NCBI GenBank assembly: GCA_002898375.1
Contig: BEIN01000019.1
Span: 1-49,659, forward strand
Source of the DNA: a bacterium HR37
GTDB taxonomy: Bacteria > Desulfobacterota_D > UBA1144 > Nemesobacterales > CSP1-2
DNA length: 49,659 bases
Reading direction: 5' to 3'
Shown here: positions 8,010 to 17,067 of the stretch, piece after piece
Numbering within the stretch: the stretch's first letter is position 1
Layout of the letters: each line of letters opens with the position of its first letter
Translations under genes and position numbers: made by a program
Notes under the pieces: model-generated
What the model was told of the DNA's origin: nothing
Database searches by the model: none
Seen by the model: the letters and a program-made list of their open reading frames with translations, nothing else

Positions 8010-9202
8010 GGGTTTTATTCCTGGCTCCCCATCCATTTTATCAAGATAGGGGAACCCCTATTGCCGTTGATTTGCTTTTAAGAAGCCTCTCCAAGCGAGG
8101 TTATTCTATTGACCTTGTTACCTATCATGAGGGGAAAACACCTCTGGCACCTGAGTACGAAAGCATAGAACTACATCGCATTTTCAGTCCTCCATTTATT
8201 CGAAATATTCGCCCGGGCTTTTCCTGGAAAAAACTGATTTGTGATTTCTTTGTTTTTTTAAAAGCCTTTTCGCTTGTTTTAAGAAAACGATATGACGTGG
8301 TTCATGCCGTAGAGGAGTCGGTTTTTATGGCTCTTGTTCTAAAGTTCCTCTTTGGCATCCCTTACGTTTATGATATGGACTCTTCGCTTTCCCAACAGCT
8401 TATTGAAAAGTACCCTCTATTTTCCTTTATTAGCCCGTTTTTAGAGCTTTTTGAAAAGATTGCCGTAAGAAATGCAGAGGCAGTTATTCCGGTGTGTGAT
8501 TTTCTTGCTGGGGTTGTTGAGAAATACGATCCTAGGAAAGTTACCGTTCTGCGTGATGTCTCTCTTCTTAACGGTGAGGAGAGTAGCGCTCATCTGGATT
8601 TAAAAAAGGAGCTTGGAATAGGTGGCCTTGTTGTTATGTATGTTGGGAATCTGGAGGTTTACCAGGGTATTGACCTACTGCTTGAGAGCTTTGCACTGGT
8701 TCTTAAAAAAACGGATAAGGCAGACCTTGTTGTAATTGGAGGCAATCCTTCGGATATAAAGAAGTATAAGGAGAAGAGTCTTTTCCTTGGTATAGAGAAG
8801 AGGGTTCATTTTATCGGTCCAAAGCCACTAGAGATCCTTGGCAGATATCTATCTCAAGCCGATATCCTGGTATCGCCCCGTATTAAGGGTGGAAATACCC
8901 CTATGAAGATATATTCTTACCTTCACTCTGGAAAAGCCATTTTGGCAACAAAGCTTCCAACCCATACCCAGGTGCTGAATGAAGAGGTTGCTCTACTTGC
9001 TGGTCCCTCTCCAGAGGGGTTTTCAAGCGGCATGTTAAGGTTAATTCAGAACGAGGGTTTAAGGGTGAAGCTTGGAGAGGCAGGGAAAAAGCTTATAGAG
9101 GAGAAATACAATTATGAGTGCTTTAAGAAAGAGCTTTACGGTCTTTATGATTGGCTTGAAAAAAACCTTGCCTCAAAAAGGATAGTTGGCAGGCAAACAT
9201 GA
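8006..9202 (+). CDS. GT4 family glycosyltransferase
   Basis: 398-residue GT-B fold enzyme. The N-terminal half opens 'RVLFLAPHPFYQDRGTPIA', with the glycine-containing loop typical of GT4 enzymes ('DRGTPIA'), and has 'YDVVHAVEES'. The C-terminal nucleotide-sugar domain has 'VVMYVGNLEVYQGIDLLLESF' and a 'VSPRIKGGNTPMKIYSYLHSGKAILAT' segment where the family usually has the E-x7-E motif. In this protein the first glutamate position appears replaced, as in some PIG-A/WcaL-like relatives. Overlaps both neighbours by 4 bases (ATGA). Sugar specificity is unknown. Confidence 0.85.
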   Translation: MRVLFLAPHPFYQDRGTPIAVDLLLRSLSKRGYSIDLVTYHEGKTPLAPEYESIELHRIFSPPFIRNIRPGFSWKKLICDFFVFLKAFSLVLRKRYDVVHAVEESVFMALVLKFLFGIPYVYDMDSSLSQQLIEKYPLFSFISPFLELFEKIAVRNAEAVIPVCDFLAGVVEKYDPRKVTVLRDVSLLNGEESSAHLDLKKELGIGGLVVMYVGNLEVYQGIDLLLESFALVLKKTDKADLVVIGGNPSDIKKYKEKSLFLGIEKRVHFIGPKPLEILGRYLSQADILVSPRIKGGNTPMKIYSYLHSGKAILATKLPTHTQVLNEEVALLAGPSPEGFSSGMLRLIQNEGLRVKLGEAGKKLIEEKYNYECFKKELYGLYDWLEKNLASKRIVGRQT

Positions 9203-10872
9203 AAAGGGATTTAGTTGGGCTATCGGAAAATGAGTACGATGTCCTTGTTATAGGAGCAGGGATACACGGGGCCTGGATTGCTCTTGATGCTTCCTTAAGA
9301 GGGCTCTCAGTTGCTATAGTGGATAAGGGAGATTTTGGTTCTGCAACATCTTCCAATACCATGAAGATTATTCATGGAGGACTTAGGTACTTACAGCAGG
9401 CTGACTTCTACCGTATGCGTCAGTCAATACGGGAAAGATCCATTCTGATGGGTGTTGCTCCACATCTTGTGCACCCCCTTCCTTTTCTCATCCCCACCTA
9501 CGGTCACTCTGTTTATGGTAGGGAGGTTATGTCCCTGGCACTTGCTCTAAATGATCTTATTGGATTTGATAGAAACCGTATGATTAAAGACCCTAAAAAA
9601 CAGATTCCAAGGGGAAGGGTTATTTCAAGAGAAGAGTGTCTTAGGCTTTTTCCCGGTGTGGATGAAAGGGGGCTTACAGGGGGTGCAATCTGGTATGATT
9701 GCCAGATGTATAATTCAGAGCGTCTTCTCATCTCTATTCTCAGATCAGCTGAGGAGAAAGGGGCCCAGGTAGCCAACTATGTGGAGGTAGTTGGGTTTCT
9801 AAGTTATGGGAATCGGATACAGGGGGTAAGGGCTATAGATAGGCTGGGAGGTGAAAGACTGGATATACGTGCAAGGGTTGTTGTAAATACATCCGGTCCA
9901 TGGGTGGGGTGTGTTTTAAATCTTCTGGGTTGCAAGGCTAAAAAACCAAAGGTTTTTCTTTCAAAGGCTATAAACCTGGTTTTAAATCGTCAGATAATTC
10001 CAGACTATGGGGTTGGTCTTAGATCAAGGTTTAAAAACAGTAACTCCCTTATAAACCGGAAAGCACGTTTGCTCTTTATCACCCCATGGCGTAACCGCTC
10101 TCTAATTGGCACCGTTTACTCTCCCTATGAGGGCAGCCCAGATGGCTTAAATATAAGCGAAGAGGATGTTAAGGGTTTTGTAAATGAGATAAACGAGGTT
10201 TACCCTTATGCTTCCGTTAGTCTAAAAGACATCTCGTTCATTCACCGTGGTCTTGTTCCGGTGGATGACAGAAGTGGGAGTGGTGATATAAGGCTAGCTG
10301 AAAGGTACAGGATCTGGGATCATGCCAGGGGTGAGGGTATTGAGGGGTTGGTATCCGTTGTTGGTGTAAAATACACAACTGCAAGGGCTGTTGCCAAAGA
10401 GGTTACAGACCTTGTATTTAGAAAACTCGGAAAGACCCCACCCGGATGCCTCACTGCCTTAACCCCCATTTACGGAGGATGTATTGAGGATCTTGGTGAG
10501 TTTCTTTCCCGGGAGACTGGTAAAAAAGTAGGTTTCTTAAGCCAAGAGATCATGCGTCATCTGATATATAACTATGGCTCAAAGTACGATCAGGTTTTAA
10601 AGTACATAAATGACAACCCCGATATGGCAAACACCGTTGAGGGGGCTTTAGATACAATTAAAGCTGAGGTTGTTTACGGCATACGTGAGGAGATGGCCCA
10701 AAAGCTCTCGGATGTGGTTTTTAGACGCACCGGGATTGGCTCAGTTGGTAATCCAGGAGATAAAGCGCTTGAGAGTTGTGCCCTTATTATGGCCAGGGAG
10801 TTAAACTGGGGTAAGGAGAGAATTTGCAGAGAGATTGAGGAAACAAAGAAATGTTTCTCTATAGGGTGTTAG
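9199..10872 (+). CDS. glpD: FAD-dependent glycerol-3-phosphate dehydrogenase (GlpD-like)
   Basis: 557-residue flavoprotein expected to oxidise sn-glycerol 3-phosphate to dihydroxyacetone phosphate, passing electrons to quinone at the inner membrane. It has the FAD-binding 'GAGIHG' at 19-24, the family block containing 'GSATSSNT' and 'IHGGLRYLQ' at 47-66, and a C-terminal helical DAO_C-type domain (about residues 440-550). Length sits between E. coli GlpD (about 500) and GlpO-type proteins. It is unusual to find it inside a glycan operon, between a GT4 and a methyltransferase with 4-base and 1-base spacings and without glpF or glpK. It may act on a glycerol-phosphate-like group of the glycan or its lipid rather than in glycerol catabolism. 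Confidence 0.85.
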   Translation: MKRDLVGLSENEYDVLVIGAGIHGAWIALDASLRGLSVAIVDKGDFGSATSSNTMKIIHGGLRYLQQADFYRMRQSIRERSILMGVAPHLVHPLPFLIPTYGHSVYGREVMSLALALNDLIGFDRNRMIKDPKKQIPRGRVISREECLRLFPGVDERGLTGGAIWYDCQMYNSERLLISILRSAEEKGAQVANYVEVVGFLSYGNRIQGVRAIDRLGGERLDIRARVVVNTSGPWVGCVLNLLGCKAKKPKVFLSKAINLVLNRQIIPDYGVGLRSRFKNSNSLINRKARLLFITPWRNRSLIGTVYSPYEGSPDGLNISEEDVKGFVNEINEVYPYASVSLKDISFIHRGLVPVDDRSGSGDIRLAERYRIWDHARGEGIEGLVSVVGVKYTTARAVAKEVTDLVFRKLGKTPPGCLTALTPIYGGCIEDLGEFLSRETGKKVGFLSQEIMRHLIYNYGSKYDQVLKYINDNPDMANTVEGALDTIKAEVVYGIREEMAQKLSDVVFRRTGIGSVGNPGDKALESCALIMARELNWGKERICREIEETKKCFSIGC

Positions 10873-10873
10873 T

Positions 10874-11662
10874 ATGGATACGTTTGCTAAGAACTGGCCG
10901 ATTGCTCTATTTAACAGATCCGTACTCAAGCAGCAGAAGCTAAGGGAGATAGTATCTCTACTTGGAGATACGGACTCTTTGGTTTGCTTGGATATAGGCT
11001 CTGACAACGGGGTTATAAGCTACTTTCTGAGACAGAAAGGTGGGTTCTGGAAAAGTGCCGATTTGGAAGAAAAGGCGGTTTCTTCGATAAGAGAGCTGGT
11101 AAAAACGGATGTGTTTCAGATAGATGGTCGTTATACACCTTTTAAAGATAATGAATTTGACAGGGTGGTTATTGTTGATTTCCTTGAGCATATCACCACA
11201 GACAGGGAGTTTGTGGATGAGCTATTTAGGATAATGAAACCCGGAGCAGAGCTTATAATTAATGTCCCCCATATTAAAGACGGTTTGCTAAGACGCTTTC
11301 GTCTCCTTATAGGGCAAACCGATGAGAAGCACGGTCATGTGCGCCCAGGGTATACTGTTGAAGGTATCAAAACGCTTTTGGGTAATAGGTTTACGGTTAT
11401 TTTCCATAAAACCTATTCCAAGTTTTTTTCTGAGTTTATTGATACCTTAATTACCTTTGCCTATGGGGTATTAAAGGATTCAAGAGGGGAGGAATCTAAA
11501 AAAGGTGTTCTTGTTACTGGAAACGATTTAAAAAAGTATAAAACTCTATTTAGAATCTATTCCCTCCTCTACCCGGTAGTTCTTTTCTTCTCAAAGCTTG
11601 ACTCACTTCTCTTCTTTGAGAGTGGATACATGCTTATTTTAAAGGCCAGGATTAATAAATAA
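10874..11662 (+). CDS. SAM-dependent methyltransferase, class I
   Basis: 262 residues. Motif I 'CLDIGSDNG' lies at 38-46 and 'FDRVVIVDFLEHI' gives the motif III/IV region with the Asp-Phe-Leu-Glu-His pattern of Methyltransf_11 proteins. 'IMKPGAELIINVPHI' follows. The C-terminal part has a hydrophobic stretch ('LFRIYSLLYPVVLFFSKL', about 222-239) that may associate with the membrane. It starts 1 base after the GlpD-like gene, so translation is coupled. This is the second of four methyltransferases in the window. The target is unknown, but a lipid-linked sugar or lipid is plausible given the hydrophobic tail. Confidence 0.8.
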   Translation: MDTFAKNWPIALFNRSVLKQQKLREIVSLLGDTDSLVCLDIGSDNGVISYFLRQKGGFWKSADLEEKAVSSIRELVKTDVFQIDGRYTPFKDNEFDRVVIVDFLEHITTDREFVDELFRIMKPGAELIINVPHIKDGLLRRFRLLIGQTDEKHGHVRPGYTVEGIKTLLGNRFTVIFHKTYSKFFSEFIDTLITFAYGVLKDSRGEESKKGVLVTGNDLKKYKTLFRIYSLLYPVVLFFSKLDSLLFFESGYMLILKARINK

Positions 11663-11680
11663 CAGCATCAGGAGAGGTAA

Positions 11681-12700
11681 ATGATAGAGTATAAATTCCC
11701 TCCCGGAACCCGTGTTCTGGTAACGGGGGCAAGTGGTTTTACAGGCTCGGTTCTGGTTAGAAAGCTTATAGCTCTCGGTCTGGATGTGGTTGCTATTGCG
11801 CGCCCAAGCTCCAATCTGGAGCAGTTCAGAGACCTGCCCATAAAGTGGGTTATCGGGGATGTATTTAACGATGAGGTGGTAAAAGAGTCGGTCAAGGGGG
11901 TCAGCTACGTTTTTCATATGGCAGCGGCTTACCGGGAGGCAAAGCTTTCGGATGAGGGTTATTATAGGGTTCATGTTCTTGGAACACAGCTTCTTGCAAA
12001 GGCTGCTCTGGGGGAGGAATCTCTAAAGCGTTTTATCCACGTCTCTACGGTTGGGGTTCACGGTCATATAGAGAATCCCCCTGCTGATGAAAGCTATCCC
12101 TTTAAGCCAGGGGATACGTATCAGAAGACAAAGGCTGATGCAGAACTTTGGATAAGGGATTTCTCGGAAAAACATGGTCTACCGTTAACCGTTGTTAGAC
12201 CATGTGCTATCTATGGTCCTGGGGACAAAAGGCTTCTTAAGCTTTTTAAGCTTGTCTCTAAGGGATGGGTTCCATCTATAGGAAGTGGTAACCATCTCTA
12301 TCATCTTGTGCATGTTGATGACCTGACCGATTTTCTGGTTCTAGCTGCTATGCATCCAAAGGCACTTGGGGAGGTTTTTATATGCGGTAGCAAAGAGGCT
12401 ATTACATTTAGGAAAATGGTCTCTGTTATTGCTGATTTCTACAATGTTAAGGTTAGATTCGTAAGAATACCGATACTGCCTCTGTTTGCAGCAGGTGCTC
12501 TCTGTGAGATTATCTGTCGTCCCCTTGGTATAGACCCCCCAATTTACAGGAGACGGGTTGCATTCTTTACAAAGGACCGTTCGTTTAACACCGAAAAGAT
12601 GAGAACACTCCTTGGCTTTACCCCCAAGTACTCGGATGAAGAGGGTCTAAGAGAGACAGCCAGATGGTATTTGGAGCAGGGGTTGGTAACCCTTAAATAG
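11681..12700 (+). CDS. NAD-dependent epimerase/dehydratase (extended SDR)
   Basis: 339 residues. The nucleotide-binding motif TGASGFTG is at 15-22, the catalytic pair is Tyr147 and Lys151 ('YQKTK') with Ser122 ('HVSTVG'), and 'VRPCAIYGPGD' follows, all typical of extended short-chain dehydrogenases acting on nucleotide sugars or on 3-beta-hydroxysteroid-like substrates. 'YHLVHVDDLTDFLVLA' and a C-terminal 'DRSFNTEKMRTLLGFTP' match this family. A good ribosome-binding site (AGGAGAGG) precedes the ATG. Placement before a carbamoyltransferase suggests it makes or modifies a sugar that is then carbamoylated. The exact reaction (epimerase, dehydratase or reductase) is not readable from the sequence. 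Confidence 0.82.
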   Translation: MIEYKFPPGTRVLVTGASGFTGSVLVRKLIALGLDVVAIARPSSNLEQFRDLPIKWVIGDVFNDEVVKESVKGVSYVFHMAAAYREAKLSDEGYYRVHVLGTQLLAKAALGEESLKRFIHVSTVGVHGHIENPPADESYPFKPGDTYQKTKADAELWIRDFSEKHGLPLTVVRPCAIYGPGDKRLLKLFKLVSKGWVPSIGSGNHLYHLVHVDDLTDFLVLAAMHPKALGEVFICGSKEAITFRKMVSVIADFYNVKVRFVRIPILPLFAAGALCEIICRPLGIDPPIYRRRVAFFTKDRSFNTEKMRTLLGFTPKYSDEEGLRETARWYLEQGLVTLK

Positions 12701-12704
12701 GCTG

Positions 12705-12719
12705 GCCCAGTTGTTGGGC
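12705..12719 (+). other. Short perfect hairpin between genes
   Basis: GCCCA and TGGGC form a perfect 5-base-pair stem with a 5-base loop just after the epimerase stop. A T-rich run only appears about 15 bases later, so it is not a textbook intrinsic terminator. It may stabilise the upstream mRNA end or weakly attenuate expression of the carbamoyltransferase, which has its own strong ribosome-binding site (GGAGG, near 12752). Confidence 0.3.
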
Positions 12720-12766
12720 AGTATATGGAGAAGGTTTTATTTTAACAAATTTGGAGGTAGTACAAT

Positions 12767-14515
12767 ATGGTTATTTTGGGAATCGCAGATAGCATGACAA
12801 GTGGGGCAGCACTGATTAAGGACGGTATAGTGGTTAGTGCTGTTAGTGAAGAACGACTAAATCGGCAGAAAATGGCATGGGGATTTCCCTGGGAATCTAT
12901 TAGGTGTGTTCTGGATGTTGCTGGGGTGGGGCCAGAAGAGGTGGATGCTGTGGCGGTAGCCACAGAGAATCTTTTTTTCAGACCCAGGGCCCTTCCCTAT
13001 GATGGCTGGTTTAAAAAGGATGAGGGGTTCTTAAAGGAGACCCTGCTTTCGGTGTCCTCAGTGGTTCCTCTGGTTCTGGGGGCAAAACCCGTATTGAGGA
13101 AATCTTACTATACCATTAAGTCCCTGTTGACAAGAAACAGAAGGGGTTTGATAACCGGGATACTGAGAAAGAATTTTGGACTTACCTGTCCGGTTAAGTT
13201 TGTTGACCACCACTTTGCCCACGCATGCTCTGCTTACTTTACAAGCGGTATGGATGAGTGTACCGTCATAACAATGGATGGTGCCGGTGATAACTCTTCA
13301 TCTCATGTCTATAAGGTAAAGGATGGGAGGTTTGAGAAGCTCTGTGATATAGATAGCTTTGATTCAATCGGTAACTACTATGCTTATATAACCCACATCT
13401 GTGGCTTTAAAGCGCATAAACATGAGGGAAAGATTACAGGCCTTGCCGCATACGGAAAACCCATATATGTGGATCTGCTAAAACGGTTTATCTCCTATGA
13501 GGAGGGCAGGATAGTAAATAAGGGCAGGCTCTTTTACTGGTCCGCAATTAGGGGTATAAGAAACGCCCTTCCCGCATCCTTTAACATAGAAGACCTTGCT
13601 GCCAGTATGCAGGTGGTACTTGAGGAGATATGCTGTCAGTATGTTAGGTACTGGGTAAACAGAACGGGTTACAGAAACGTTGCTTTAGCGGGTGGTGTGT
13701 TTGCAAATGTCAAGCTAAATCAAAAGATACACGAGCTTGAGGAAATTGAGTCTGTCTTTATTCATCCGGGTATGGGGGATGAAGGGCTCGCTGTGGGGGC
13801 AGCCTTTGGTTTGGCCAATGAGTTAGGGGCAACCAATGGAAAGGGGGTTGTTTCCTACCGGTTAAGGGATGTATATCTGGGTCCGGAGTACAGTGATGAG
13901 GATATAAAAAGGGAGATAGATAGGGAAGGGTTAAGTGCTGAGTACGTTAGAGACATTGAGCCAAGGATTGCACAGCTCCTGTCCGACGGCTATGTTGTTG
14001 CAAGGTTTGCAGGCAGAATGGAGTACGGACCAAGGGCTCTTGGAAACAGATCAATACTCTACCAGCCCACTGACCCGAGTGTAAACGACTGGCTAAATAA
14101 GAAACTAAGGAGAACAGAGTTTATGCCTTTTGCCCCCGTAACCTTAAAGGAGTATGTAGAGCAGTGTTACAAGAATGTAGAGGGTGCTGAATACACCGCA
14201 AAGTTTATGACCATTACTTTTAACTGCACCGAGTGGATGAAAAAGCACTGCCCTGCTGTTGTGCATGTTGATAACACTGCAAGGCCCCAGATTATAGATA
14301 TGGAAACCAATCCAAGCTACTACAGGATTCTTGAGGAGTACAGAAAGATAACAGGGCTTCCAAGCATCATAAATACAAGCTTTAATATGCACGAAGAACC
14401 AATCGTTTGCACTCCTGGGGATGCAATAAGGGCTTTTAAACAGGGGCACCTGGATTACCTTGCAATCGGGAATTTCCTTATAAAAAACACAAACGGTATG
14501 TCCAGAAGGTATTAG
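12767..14515 (+). CDS. Carbamoyltransferase (NodU/CmcH family)
   Basis: 582 residues, matching the two-domain O-carbamoyltransferases that use carbamoyl phosphate and ATP to place a carbamoyl group on a sugar hydroxyl. The N-terminal Kae1/HSP70-like domain shows 'ILGIADSMTSGAALIKDG', the metal-binding HHFAHA at 148-153 and 'DGAGD' at 171-175. The second domain has 'GRMEYGPRALGNRSIL', 'FMPFAP' and 'NTSFNMHEEPIVCTP', family hallmarks near the active site. A strong ribosome-binding site (GGAGG) precedes the ATG. In this context the acceptor is probably a sugar of the surface glycan, as with nodulation factors and some O-antigens. The acceptor sugar is not known. Confidence 0.93.
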   Translation: MVILGIADSMTSGAALIKDGIVVSAVSEERLNRQKMAWGFPWESIRCVLDVAGVGPEEVDAVAVATENLFFRPRALPYDGWFKKDEGFLKETLLSVSSVVPLVLGAKPVLRKSYYTIKSLLTRNRRGLITGILRKNFGLTCPVKFVDHHFAHACSAYFTSGMDECTVITMDGAGDNSSSHVYKVKDGRFEKLCDIDSFDSIGNYYAYITHICGFKAHKHEGKITGLAAYGKPIYVDLLKRFISYEEGRIVNKGRLFYWSAIRGIRNALPASFNIEDLAASMQVVLEEICCQYVRYWVNRTGYRNVALAGGVFANVKLNQKIHELEEIESVFIHPGMGDEGLAVGAAFGLANELGATNGKGVVSYRLRDVYLGPEYSDEDIKREIDREGLSAEYVRDIEPRIAQLLSDGYVVARFAGRMEYGPRALGNRSILYQPTDPSVNDWLNKKLRRTEFMPFAPVTLKEYVEQCYKNVEGAEYTAKFMTITFNCTEWMKKHCPAVVHVDNTARPQIIDMETNPSYYRILEEYRKITGLPSIINTSFNMHEEPIVCTPGDAIRAFKQGHLDYLAIGNFLIKNTNGMSRRY

Positions 14516-14534
14516 TTAGAGGTTATAACTTTAG

Positions 14535-15680
14535 ATGTCAAGGATTAACGTGTTGTTGGCAAACGACCATCTTGGGTTTGGCAATACCCTGCACGGGGTG
14601 GGACGATTGTTTTCCCTTTGGGTTCCACGTTTTAATAGGGACAGGGTAAATGTGGTTGTCTGTATATTGCGAGGGGAAGATGAGATAGGAAGGAAATTTA
14701 AAAAGGAGTTTGAGAGACTTGGCGTTAAAATAAGGTTTCTGGGAAGGGGAAAGTTTAACCCGTTTACCCTTTTGGATCTTGTAAATATCGTCAGGGAAGA
14801 AAGGATTGATGTAATGCACCTACAGGCTTATGGGGCATCAACGTTTGGAAGGATTGCAGGGCTTTTAACCGGTGTTCCAGTAATTGTGCATGCACACGAT
14901 AATCATACAAACTATCCCTGGTATCAGAGGATAGCCGATATGCTTCTTGGCAGGTTTACCGATAGGGCAATTGCGGTGTCAGAGTCCGTTAGAGCCTCCT
15001 GTATTAAAAAGAGGAAAATCCCAAAGGACCGTGTAATTGTTATGCACAATGGTATTTCCTTCGAGCAGTTTAGGGTGCCTTCAAATCGGGAAATAGAGGA
15101 AGAAAAAAAACGCCTGGGTATAGAGCTGGAATTTAAGGTTGTTGGAACCCTATCTAAGCTGAGAAAGGAAAAGGGAGTAGAGTACCTTATTAAGGCCATA
15201 CCCGCTGTGCTTGAGGATTTTCCAGGAGTTGTTTTCCTTATAGTTGGTGATGGTCCCCTTAGAGGGGAGCTTGAGGCCCTTACCCGTGCCTTAAGGGTGG
15301 AAAAGAGTGTGATATTTACGGGTTATAGGGAGGATGTAGCAAGGGTTCTTTCTGTCTTTGATATAAAGGTTCTGCCTTCTGTAACCGAGGGATTTGGCAT
15401 CGCAATACTTGAGGCAATGGCGATGGGAAAGCCTGTTATTGCAACCGGGGTTGGAGGGGTTAAAGAGATCCTTAAAGATGGGGAGACTGGTTTTCTTGTT
15501 CCACCAGAAGACCCAAAGGCCCTTTCCGAGAGAATCATATACCTGCTTAGAAATGAGGATGAGGCCAGGCAACTGGGAATAAGGGCGAGGGAAGAAAGCA
15601 AAAAGTACGATATTGACCTCTGCGTTAGAAGACTTGAAGAGCTCTACTTTGAGCTGGGGTCATACAGGAGGGGAAAATGA
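14535..15680 (+). CDS. GT4 family glycosyltransferase
   Basis: 381-residue retaining GT-B glycosyltransferase. The N-terminal domain opens with 'INVLLANDHLGFGNTLHGVGR' like sequence and 'VIVHAHDNHTNYP'. The C-terminal domain has 'VGTLSKLRKEKGVEYLI', 'VFLIVGDGPLRGELE' and the donor-binding motif 'SVTEGFGIAILEAMAMGKP', in which the two glutamates sit seven residues apart as in active GT4 enzymes. It lies 19 bases after the carbamoyltransferase and overlaps the next gene by 4 bases. The sugar transferred is unknown. Confidence 0.9.
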   Translation: MSRINVLLANDHLGFGNTLHGVGRLFSLWVPRFNRDRVNVVVCILRGEDEIGRKFKKEFERLGVKIRFLGRGKFNPFTLLDLVNIVREERIDVMHLQAYGASTFGRIAGLLTGVPVIVHAHDNHTNYPWYQRIADMLLGRFTDRAIAVSESVRASCIKKRKIPKDRVIVMHNGISFEQFRVPSNREIEEEKKRLGIELEFKVVGTLSKLRKEKGVEYLIKAIPAVLEDFPGVVFLIVGDGPLRGELEALTRALRVEKSVIFTGYREDVARVLSVFDIKVLPSVTEGFGIAILEAMAMGKPVIATGVGGVKEILKDGETGFLVPPEDPKALSERIIYLLRNEDEARQLGIRAREESKKYDIDLCVRRLEELYFELGSYRRGK

Positions 15681-17047
15681 AAAGGAGACTTTTACTGGCC
15701 TTCCTTATAGCCGGAGGAGGCTTTCTTATCGTAGTTGGGGTTGTTTTTAGCCCGGATTTTGTTGCCAGATACATAAAACGGGTTGAGGTACTCCATCCTA
15801 TTACTGAAGCCAAGGTCCTGTCTTATCAACTCTACACCATAACCGCTGGTTTCCTTCTGGTTCTTCTTTCGGTTTTTCTCTACAGTAGAAAATATGTAAA
15901 GATTCTTTTCCTTCCTTTAATTATCGCCTATGTTGTTCTTGTTTATACCTTTTATATTGATAAGAGGTATCCGGAGAACACGTTTTTAAAACCAGATGAG
16001 TTTAAAAAGTTCTGGTATGTTCTCCTCGGAAAGGAGCTTTTCCTTAGTGATTACAAACCGAGATCCACGCTTGTTTTGGCAAATCACGAGGTTAACAGGG
16101 CAAGGTACCCTGTTATAAACGTACACACCCATCAGACCTACTGGATAGAGAAGCTAAGTCCGGAAGAGGTCTCAAGGATTATGGATAACTGCGGGGTCGA
16201 AGCAGTGGTTGATCTTGACGGTGGTCCCAACGATTTTAGACCCAAAATGGAGAGCTATAAGAAGGGGTATTCAGACAGATTCATTCTCTTCTATCAGGTG
16301 GTGTTTCCCGATGGAACCATTAAGGATTCCTTTTTCCCAAAGGCGGTCAATGACCTTGAAGAAGCTGTAAAGATGGGAGCCGGTGGGCTTAAGATATGGA
16401 AAAGGCTTGGCCTTATGACAAGGGATAGCTCTGGAAAGGTAATTCCGGTAGATGACCCGCGCCTTGACCCTCTCTGGGCTAAGGCTGGAGAGCTTGGGAT
16501 CCCAGTTTTAATTCATGTAGCGGACCCGGATGCGTTTTTCTTTCCGATAGACAGGTTTAACGAACGCTTTGAACAGCTACAGCTTGGGGATTTTACAGGT
16601 TTTTATAAACCGATTTTTCCCCGTAAGGAGGAGATAATTAAGCAATTTGAGAATGTCCTAAGGAAGCATCCAGACACTGTGTTTATCGGTGCTCACATGT
16701 TGATGCTGGCTGAGAACCTTGGCTATCTGGGGTCCCTTCTGGATAAGTATCCTAATCTCTATGTGGATCTTTCAGCGCAGGTTCCAGAGCTTGGAAGACA
16801 ACCCTATACGGCAAGGGAGTTCTTCATAAGGTATCAGGATAGGATCCTTTTTGGAACGGATGGCAACCCACGCGAAGGTGACTACAGGGATCATTTCAGG
16901 TTCTTAGAGACCTCTGATGAGTATTTTGACTACCCTTTCTCAAAGATTCATAGCTTTGGCAGGTGGAAAATATACGGGCTTTATCTTCCCGATGAGGTAT
17001 TGGAGAAAATATACTATAAGAATGCAAAGAAGTTATTGCATTACTAA
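15677..17047 (+). CDS. Membrane-anchored amidohydrolase (Amidohydro_2-type)
   Basis: 456 residues. The N-terminal about 95 residues hold three hydrophobic segments (about 5-25, 52-70, 75-94), followed by a TIM-barrel amidohydrolase. Metal and catalytic residues are visible: HTH at 150-152, the lysine in 'GLKIWKRLG' near 240, His280 ('VLIHVADPD'), His340 ('FIGAHML') and Asp395 ('FGTDGNP'). This matches metal-dependent hydrolases and decarboxylases of the COG2159 type. Three membrane segments place the catalytic domain at the membrane, on a side that is not certain. It overlaps the preceding GT4 by 4 bases and precedes a polysaccharide deacetylase, so a role in editing a lipid-linked sugar is possible. 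The fusion of this fold to such an anchor is uncommon. Confidence 0.8.
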   Translation: MKRRLLLAFLIAGGGFLIVVGVVFSPDFVARYIKRVEVLHPITEAKVLSYQLYTITAGFLLVLLSVFLYSRKYVKILFLPLIIAYVVLVYTFYIDKRYPENTFLKPDEFKKFWYVLLGKELFLSDYKPRSTLVLANHEVNRARYPVINVHTHQTYWIEKLSPEEVSRIMDNCGVEAVVDLDGGPNDFRPKMESYKKGYSDRFILFYQVVFPDGTIKDSFFPKAVNDLEEAVKMGAGGLKIWKRLGLMTRDSSGKVIPVDDPRLDPLWAKAGELGIPVLIHVADPDAFFFPIDRFNERFEQLQLGDFTGFYKPIFPRKEEIIKQFENVLRKHPDTVFIGAHMLMLAENLGYLGSLLDKYPNLYVDLSAQVPELGRQPYTAREFFIRYQDRILFGTDGNPREGDYRDHFRFLETSDEYFDYPFSKIHSFGRWKIYGLYLPDEVLEKIYYKNAKKLLHY

Positions 17048-17067
17048 AGGTAAAGGCAGAACCTTTA

